NCBI RefSeq assembly: GCF_000485595.1
Contig: NW_014578015.1
Span: 44,541 to 69,260 of the forward strand
DNA: 24,720 nucleotides
Direction of reading: 5' to 3'
Source: Priapulus caudatus
Taxonomy: Eukaryota; Priapulida; Priapulimorpha; Priapulimorphida; Priapulidae
Position 1 is the first letter of the stretch, and the number at the start of each line of letters is the position of its first letter. This document shows positions 18,207 to 24,720 of this stretch, piece by piece. A model generated the notes under the pieces. It had not been told where the DNA came from. It did not search any database and worked only from the letters and a program-made list of their open reading frames with translations. The position numbers were made by a program, and so were the translations under genes.

Positions 18207-19610
18207 CGACCAAGTCATCGGTAGTGCTGGACGGCTCGCATCGCGACATGGAGGCAGTCTATAAGAAACGAGTGCTGCGGCTTTAGCGCCAGTCTCCTGG
18301 CAGCGCGATGTTTCGCGAGTAAACCTCGCGGCGCCATCTGGTGACTAGGTCACGATATATATAGGTTGGCGTGAGGTGAGGACGCTTGCATGCAGACGCC
18401 AGCAGATGTCACTTGCTGTCACGTGACGAGCCCGTAATTACCCAGAGTAGAATGCCTGACCTCGTTATTTATAATTAAAATATAATTGGAAAGACACGGT
18501 TCCATCCACTCATGATGTGTGTCCTACATATACCTGCGACTTCACGACGTTGAATATTTTCCTTGACGGCAGGCAACGACAGTCGAAAACGAATTATAAT
18601 TATATGTCACGCATACGCACGTCGCGCGCCGACTGATTGCTAACTCACCTGTCTCGAAAAGACTTGCGATTCGGACAAAAACAACTTGGCAAGGCCAACG
18701 TTCATAGGCGTGTAGAATTCTCACAAGGATTTTTCTGCGGTGAAATTCGGCACTAGAGTGCACTAATATGCACACGATTAAGTTAGATGCCTCGTGGACG
18801 TCTAGGAAGCATTAGAAGTTACATTGGACTTGTCGTGTAATTGTGCCATTCCAGCAAGTGGCGTATCCGTGGTGATCAATCGGCAATTTTTGTGTTTGAA
18901 ACGGGATCCGACTACTCTGTAGAAATGCGCATCATAGAGCTGGCAAAGGTTTCGAGTGGAGTATAGAGCATGAATCTGTGGTTATTTAACATGAATAAAG
19001 TGCATGTTGTGTATGCGACGAAACGGTGTGAGTATTTTTAATTCATTTTTGTTCGATGCTTATTCAGGCCTGCTGCCTATGGGGACACCTTCTACTGTTG
19101 TACATCTCCTTAATTGTCGTGATTAGTGTTGTCCGCGGTGGTTCGTCAGCGCCGATACACCGATACGTCACCGATATGTCACCGATACGTTATCTCAGCC
19201 GATGATTGCAAACAGACGCGCATTAGCCAGCATCTCCGGCGGCATTACCGAGCGAGCATTACCGAGTGCGCTCCGACCCAGAAGCCAAACATATCGGGCT
19301 TCGCTTTACCAGTATAATAGCTACGCTGTCATATCAAATCCATATGCACGTGAACGCTGTTGCAGGTGGAAATTCTTTCAAAAAAAATTGTCGATCTTTC
19401 TCGTTTGTTGACCGACTAGTTTGATTATCATAAATTATTACTAATTGTTTATGATTAATTAATAATTAATACGTATTATTAATAAAAACTGAATAGCAAT
19501 ACTAGTGTTAGTTGTAATAGACGAACTACATTAGTAATGTATTATTTGGGAATACTTGGATAAAAAGTATGTGTCATCATATAAAAGATGCTGACCTTTA
19601 AAAGGATTTA
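18207..19610. other. unassigned region; possible minus-strand exon near 18649-18775
   Basis: About 1.4 kb without a recognised gene. On the minus strand the frame from 18775 meets a strong donor CAG|GTGAGT whose last exon base is 18649, so a spliced minus-strand transcript is possible. A short tandem of CACCGATACGT-type units about 11 bp long lies at about 19150-19190. The end of the region is AT-rich. Confidence 0.35.
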
Positions 19611-19631
19611 ACACACACGCATACACACACA

Positions 19632-19730
<99 letters not shown>

Positions 19731-20158
19731 CACACACACGGCGCGCATACACAACACGCGCGCGCCCTGCGCACACCCAACACACACACAGCACAAGCAG
19801 CATCAACACACACAGCACACACACACAACACAACGCAGCGCGCGCGAGCGAGCACACACACATACACGCACACACACGCACACACACACACACAGCAGCA
19901 CACAGCGCACACACACACACGCACGCACAACACACACACACACATATACACACCACACAACGCACACACACACACACACAGCACGCGCACAGACACACAC
20001 ACCACACACACGCGCGCGGGCGCCGCGCACGGCACACAACGCAGCAACACAGCACACCACACACGCGCCGCGCCGCGCACACACACACACACAGCACGCG
20101 CGCGCGCGCGCGGCCCCCGCAACGCACCGCAGCCACACAACACACACACCACACACAG
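19611..20158. repeat. (CA)n-rich microsatellite with GC-rich interruptions
   Basis: Pure CA runs at about 19620-19730, then CA mixed with CGCG and GCAC blocks to about 20158. The long Cys/Val frames on the minus strand come entirely from this repeat. Confidence 0.93.
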
Positions 20159-20216
20159 GTGGGGGGTGGCACAGGGGGAGGGTGCAAGGGCCGGGCACGG
20201 GTGCGCGACCACATGG

Positions 20217-21656
20217 GCGCGCTATCACACACACGACGCGCACGCATAATATATAGATCGTACATCGTTATTTTCCTCACAAAAATATTTGAATGATTGA
20301 AAATCTGTTTATTTACATCGTGTTGGCGATGGTAAAACTACGAATAAGGAATAGACATGATGTACTAGGCTAGAAAGCATTACGTTACTCAGATGCTAAT
20401 TTTGTCTGTTTGTTGCCGATTTCCAGTGAATTGTCACTATAAATGCATTATTTTCTATTTTATATACCATTATACAGCATAATACTAGTCGTAAAATTAT
20501 ACTGGAATAGGTTTCCCAAAGTAAGCATGTTGTTATTAAGGGAAACTATATTTCGCTGTAAACTTTTTTTGCGATTGTGCAGTTTGATTTATGCAAATAC
20601 TCTTACGATCGTCGAAGAATTGTTATCTTCGTTAAGAGCGTTCAGGTGGCGCGTGTCCTCTGATATATATATATTATATAATATATATATATAGAATATA
20701 GTATATATATATATATATATAATATATAATTCTGGCGCCATCAAACCTGTTACGATAATTTCCGACATTGAGATTATTGAGATCCTAAACAACGACGACA
20801 CGCACTGTAACATCTACGGCACATGTGGGGGTACGGCATTGTCCTACTGCAATATGCTATATTATCTCGGCTCTTAATATGCAACCAAAGTATACGCGTA
20901 CGTTTTGCGGGGTATATAGGCCGCTAGCTGGCGATCGAGAAATGCCAATCGTCGGATTTGCGAAGCAAGATACATGCGATTCTGCAGCGGACAACAGACA
21001 GCAATGAACTAGCGAACGAAGCGTCGGCGCGTAACAGAACGTGTTTATAACACCATAAGTGGCTTACGCGCGAAATAGCAATGCGTAGGATTACAAACAA
21101 TCTAGATAATTCGCGTGATAATATTCACGCTCATTAGGCGATCTGCAGCCGCACACAAAAGAAGTGTGGCGAGTATTAGCGGCCGCACTGTTGTCAATGA
21201 ATGACTGCGCCTGGCTTAGGCCTAGGCAGTGTAGTGTAGGAGGCTTTGGCGGGCTCAGTTTGCCGCTCCCTTATGAATTAGTGTTAAGTTGGGGGCGTTC
21301 GTAGCGTTGTCGAAACGTAATCCGACCTGTCGTTATCGCTCAGGCGTCTAGGTGGCGCTGTGTGAATTAACCTCAGCGAGAATGGTGTGCTCTGCTTCAT
21401 GTCTGCTAATGCCTTATTGCGCTCTATGTTTTCAAAGTGGAGAGGTTTGATAGGGGCAATCTTACGCGCGCGCGCGCGAGGTGGGGGTATACACACACGC
21501 ACGCAACTGACGCACGCACGGCACGCACGCACAGCACAGGCACGCACGCCAACACAAAGCAACGCTACGTAAGAGAAAAACTCGCCGCAGCACCACACTG
21601 CACGGACGTGGGCGACAGCGCATACACATACCACCATCACACACACACAACATCAA
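20217..21656. repeat. copy 1 of a 1.3-1.4 kb direct duplication
   Basis: From GCGCGCTATC this sequence recurs in the same order at 23391-24720. Shared landmarks include GATCGTACATCGTTATTTTC, ACATGATGTACTAGGCTAGA, an AT run, AACGACGACACGCACTGTAA, GCAGCCGCACACAAAAGAAG and GAAACGTAATCCGACCTGTC. No protein-coding gene is recognisable in it. It contains a TA microsatellite at about 20664-20730 and ends in ACGC/AC repeats. Confidence 0.92.
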
Positions 21657-22277
21657 CACCCTCTCTCTATCCTCCTTCACAGCACACACACACACACACA
21701 AGCACGAACGACACACCCACACACACACACCACACAACTACACACAACACTTGGATTAACACATACACACAACACCACAGCAACACCACACACACACACA
21801 CAACACACACACAACACGCCACACACACAACCCCTTGGTTGACACGGCGTGGAACGATACCATTTAGTGGGGGCGGAATAGACATAATATTATATATATA
21901 TATATATATATATCTATATAATATATACATAGCATATATTATATAGTATATTATACATAGATATACTATATATATATATATAGGTATATATATATACATA
22001 TATATATATATATAGAGAGAGAGAAAGAGGGGGTGAGGGAGAGGGAGAGAGAGCGCGCGCAAACGAGAGAGAAAGAGAGAGCGAGAAAGAGAGGGAGAGA
22101 AAGAAAGAGAGCGATCTCGTGAGTGCGACGCATAAAGGGCAAGCGGTCGCCATGAATGTATCACAACATCGCACGTGTGAATTTCCGCCGTTGTTGACGG
22201 TCATGCTATTCGGCTACTCTTTGTCTCTCTGTCTCTGTCTCTGTCTCTCTTTCTCTTTCTTTCTCCCCTCCCCCTCG

Positions 22278-22335
<58 letters not shown>

Positions 22336-22376
22336 CTCGCTTTCGCTTTCTGTTTTTCTCTCTTTCTCTTTCTCTT

Positions 22377-22415
<39 letters not shown>

Positions 22416-22595
22416 ATCGCGCGCTCTCTCTTCTCCCCCTTTCTCTTTCACGTACTCTCTCTTCCCTCCCCCTCTCTCTCCCTCTCTCTTTATCTATCTT
22501 TCTTTCTCTGTCACCTCCTCTTTCTCTTTCTCCCCGCTCTCGCTTTTTCTTTCCCTTCTCGGTTTCTCTCTCTTCCTCACACACACAAGCACGTA
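21657..22595. repeat. AC, TA, GA and CT low-complexity block
   Basis: AC-rich to about 21830, TA-rich at about 21887-22012, GA-rich at about 22013-22112, 100 bases of unique sequence, then CT-rich at about 22216-22580. Ser/Leu-rich and Arg/Glu-rich frames here are repeat translations. Confidence 0.9.
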
Positions 22596-23390
22596 TACCG
22601 CGCCGATTTTCTGATTCTGTTTGTCCCCTGTAAGGATCGATGCCGCCGCACGTACACCGCTACACACCGCGATGTTATTTGGTAAACATTCACCGCCTTT
22701 CACCGCGCCGCTTGCCGCCTCACCGCCACCGGCGCAAAGATTCTCGTCACGGACATATTTGGTCAGGAAAGGCTAATATTTGTGATCGGCAACAGTATAG
22801 GAACACACAACAGTAGTCGGGGCCGGCACCACCAGTATACACGATACGTCTATACTGCGTTCTGTATGCAGCGTCGTTCTTGGGCAGCAGTGGCTTGGTG
22901 TGGGCTTAGGTGGCAGTACACAGCTCATGTGTTTAATAACGTTGGTGGGTGTCCACCAGTGTTACGCCCTACGCCTGCAAACCGTTTGAATGAAATTCGG
23001 AATTCAAATTTGAAAGAATGTTGTGCAGAGTAAAAACGTCGCAGTGCAATAGTCTGCCCTAGATATCATAGCACTGGAGAGAATAGTACCAGGTTCTAAG
23101 ACATATACATAATCTTCACTATTTCGACAGATGCAGACGTAAGATATGAAGATGAAAAGACGGATGCAGGGGAACTACAAGCACCGCACCCAGCAGTACT
23201 CTCTCTTTTATCGAGTGTTAGAACCTGTTACTTTTCAAATAGTTTGGTTAACATCACACTAGGTATCTATGTAGCAAAAGTAACATATAGGTCAATATAT
23301 TCTCTGGTCTATGTTCTCCCTATAACAATGCTCATAGTCCCCGAGCAATAATGGAATTGGTATAATTGATTATTCTATTATCAGTATGCA
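22596..23390. other. unique spacer between the two duplicate copies, no gene recognised
   Basis: About 800 bases of mixed-composition sequence. An 83-codon plus frame at 22782-23033 resembles no known protein, and no splice-bounded exon was found. Confidence 0.4.
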
Positions 23391-23813
23391 GCGCGCTATC
23401 ACACACACACGCGCACGCATATATATAGATCGTACATCGTTATTTTCTCCAAAATATTGAATGATTGAAATCTGTTTATTTACATGGTGTTGGCGATGGT
23501 AACTAGAAATAAGGAATAGACATGATGTACTAGGCTAGAAGCATTACGTTACTCAGATGCAATTTTGTCTGGTTGTTGCCGATTTCAAGTGAATTGTCAC
23601 TATATGCATTATTTTCTATTTTATATACCATAACAGCATAAACTAGTCGTAATAATTTTACTGGAATAATCAGTAACATGTTCGTTATTAAGGGAAACTA
23701 TATTTCGATGTAAAAATTTTTCGATTGTGCAGTTATTTATGCAAAAATATCTCTTAGATCGTCGAATATGTTATCTTCGTAATGACGTCACAGGTGCGCG
23801 TGTCTCTGATATA

Positions 23814-23875
<62 letters not shown>

Positions 23876-24590
23876 CTGCGTCATCAACCTGTTACGTAAT
23901 TTCGAACATGAGATTATTGGAGATCTAAACAACGACGACACGCACTGTAACATCTCGCACATGTGGGCGTAGCATTGTCCTTATGCAAATATGTATATAT
24001 CTCGCTCTTAATATGCAACAAATATACGCGCACGTTTCGGGGGTATATAAGCCCTAGCTGCGATCGAAATGCCAACGTCGGATTTTCGAAGCAAGAACAT
24101 GCATTCTGCAGCGGACAACAGAAGCATGAATAGCGAACGACGTCGGCGGCGTAACGAACGTGTTATAACACCATAGGTGCTTACGCGGCGATATAATGCG
24201 TGGATTACAAACCAATCTAGATACTTCCGTGATAATATCACCGTTCATTAGGCGACTGGCAGCCGCACACAAAAGAAGTGTGCAGTATTAGCGGCGCACT
24301 GTTTCAATGAATGACTGCCCTCTTAGCTGGCAGTGGTAGTGTAGGAGCCTTGCGGCTCAGTTTGCGCTCCCTTATAATTAGTGTAATGTGGGCGGTTCGT
24401 ACGTTGTCGAAACGTAATCCGACCTGTCGTTATGCTCGGGTCTAGGTGCGCTGTGTGAATTAACTCACCTGGTGCTCTCTGCTTCTGCTCTCTATGCCTC
24501 TATGCGCTCTATGTTTCAAGTGGAGAGGTTGATAGGGGCAATCTTACCGCTCGCGCGCGAGGGTGGGGGATACACACACGCACGCACTGA

Positions 24591-24621
<31 letters not shown>

Positions 24622-24670
24622 CAACACAAGGCAACGCTTACGTAAACACACACTCACGCACGTGCACACG

Positions 24671-24720
<50 letters not shown>
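23391..24720. repeat. copy 2 of the direct duplication, with many small deletions
   Basis: Collinear with 20217-21656. The offset between matching landmarks falls from 3174 at the start (20217/23391) to 3140 (20791/23931) and 3084 (21421/24505). So copy 2 has lost about 90 bases over about 1200, as scattered small losses. It runs to the end of the window in an AC repeat. Confidence 0.92.

Noticed and set aside
19531-20280. Minus-strand Cys/Val frame of about 250 codons resembling a cysteine-rich protein
   Set aside because: It is the CA repeat read on the minus strand. Similar frames appear at every GT or CA tract in the window.
24590-24720. Regularly spaced ACGC/AC units as a possible CRISPR-like array
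   Set aside because: They are simple dinucleotide and tetranucleotide repeats without spacers, in animal DNA.

Overview
The window is metazoan nuclear DNA, most likely from a marine or other non-vertebrate animal. Coding sequence is carried on short spliced exons, introns run to a few hundred bases, and microsatellites and small non-autonomous DNA transposons are abundant. I cannot name the species. A run of ten Ns at 12676-12685 marks an assembly gap, and several low-complexity stretches look like poorly polished long-read sequence.

Two genes can be supported. The main one is a plus-strand, ten-exon, 5'-partial gene at 6242-12321 for an ABCG-family half-transporter of the sterolin type, closest to ABCG5. 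All ten exons join in one continuous frame of 521 residues plus stop, from just before the Q-loop to the C-terminus. The exon with Walker A and the N-terminus is not visible in the 6.2 kb upstream. The part of the ATPase domain that can be seen is eroded: the Q-loop glutamine, the signature glycine with about five preceding residues, and the Walker B aspartate all differ. The catalytic glutamate and H-loop histidine remain. Intron 8 uses a GC donor.

The second gene is on the minus strand (14724-14215), convergent with the first. It encodes a 169-residue single-pass membrane protein with the layout of KCNE potassium-channel beta subunits. Four CRE-type sites lie 55 to 270 bp upstream of its start.

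Layout: 1-1252 is a degenerate TAGTG pentanucleotide array broken by a 145-bp poly-T tract. 1253-6241 holds microsatellites and two imperfect tandem duplications. 6242-12321 is the ABCG5-like gene, whose introns hold two MITE-like elements and several tandem repeats. 12322-14214 holds the N gap, a 200-bp GT array and an ACGTAC-rich repeat. 14215-14996 is the KCNE-like gene with its putative promoter. 15000-19600 is mostly unassigned, with a hAT-like MITE, small foldback elements and a GAT/GAG tract. 19611-24720 is CA, AT and CT microsatellite flanked by two copies of a 1.3-1.4 kb sequence. The second copy is steadily shorter through small deletions, so it may be an assembly artefact.

The most noteworthy points are the eroded ABCG5-like ATPase domain, the KCNE-like gene with its CRE cluster, a family of four related small foldback elements, and the GC-AG intron. 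I see no CRISPR array, no tRNA or rRNA, and no convincing new multi-gene system.
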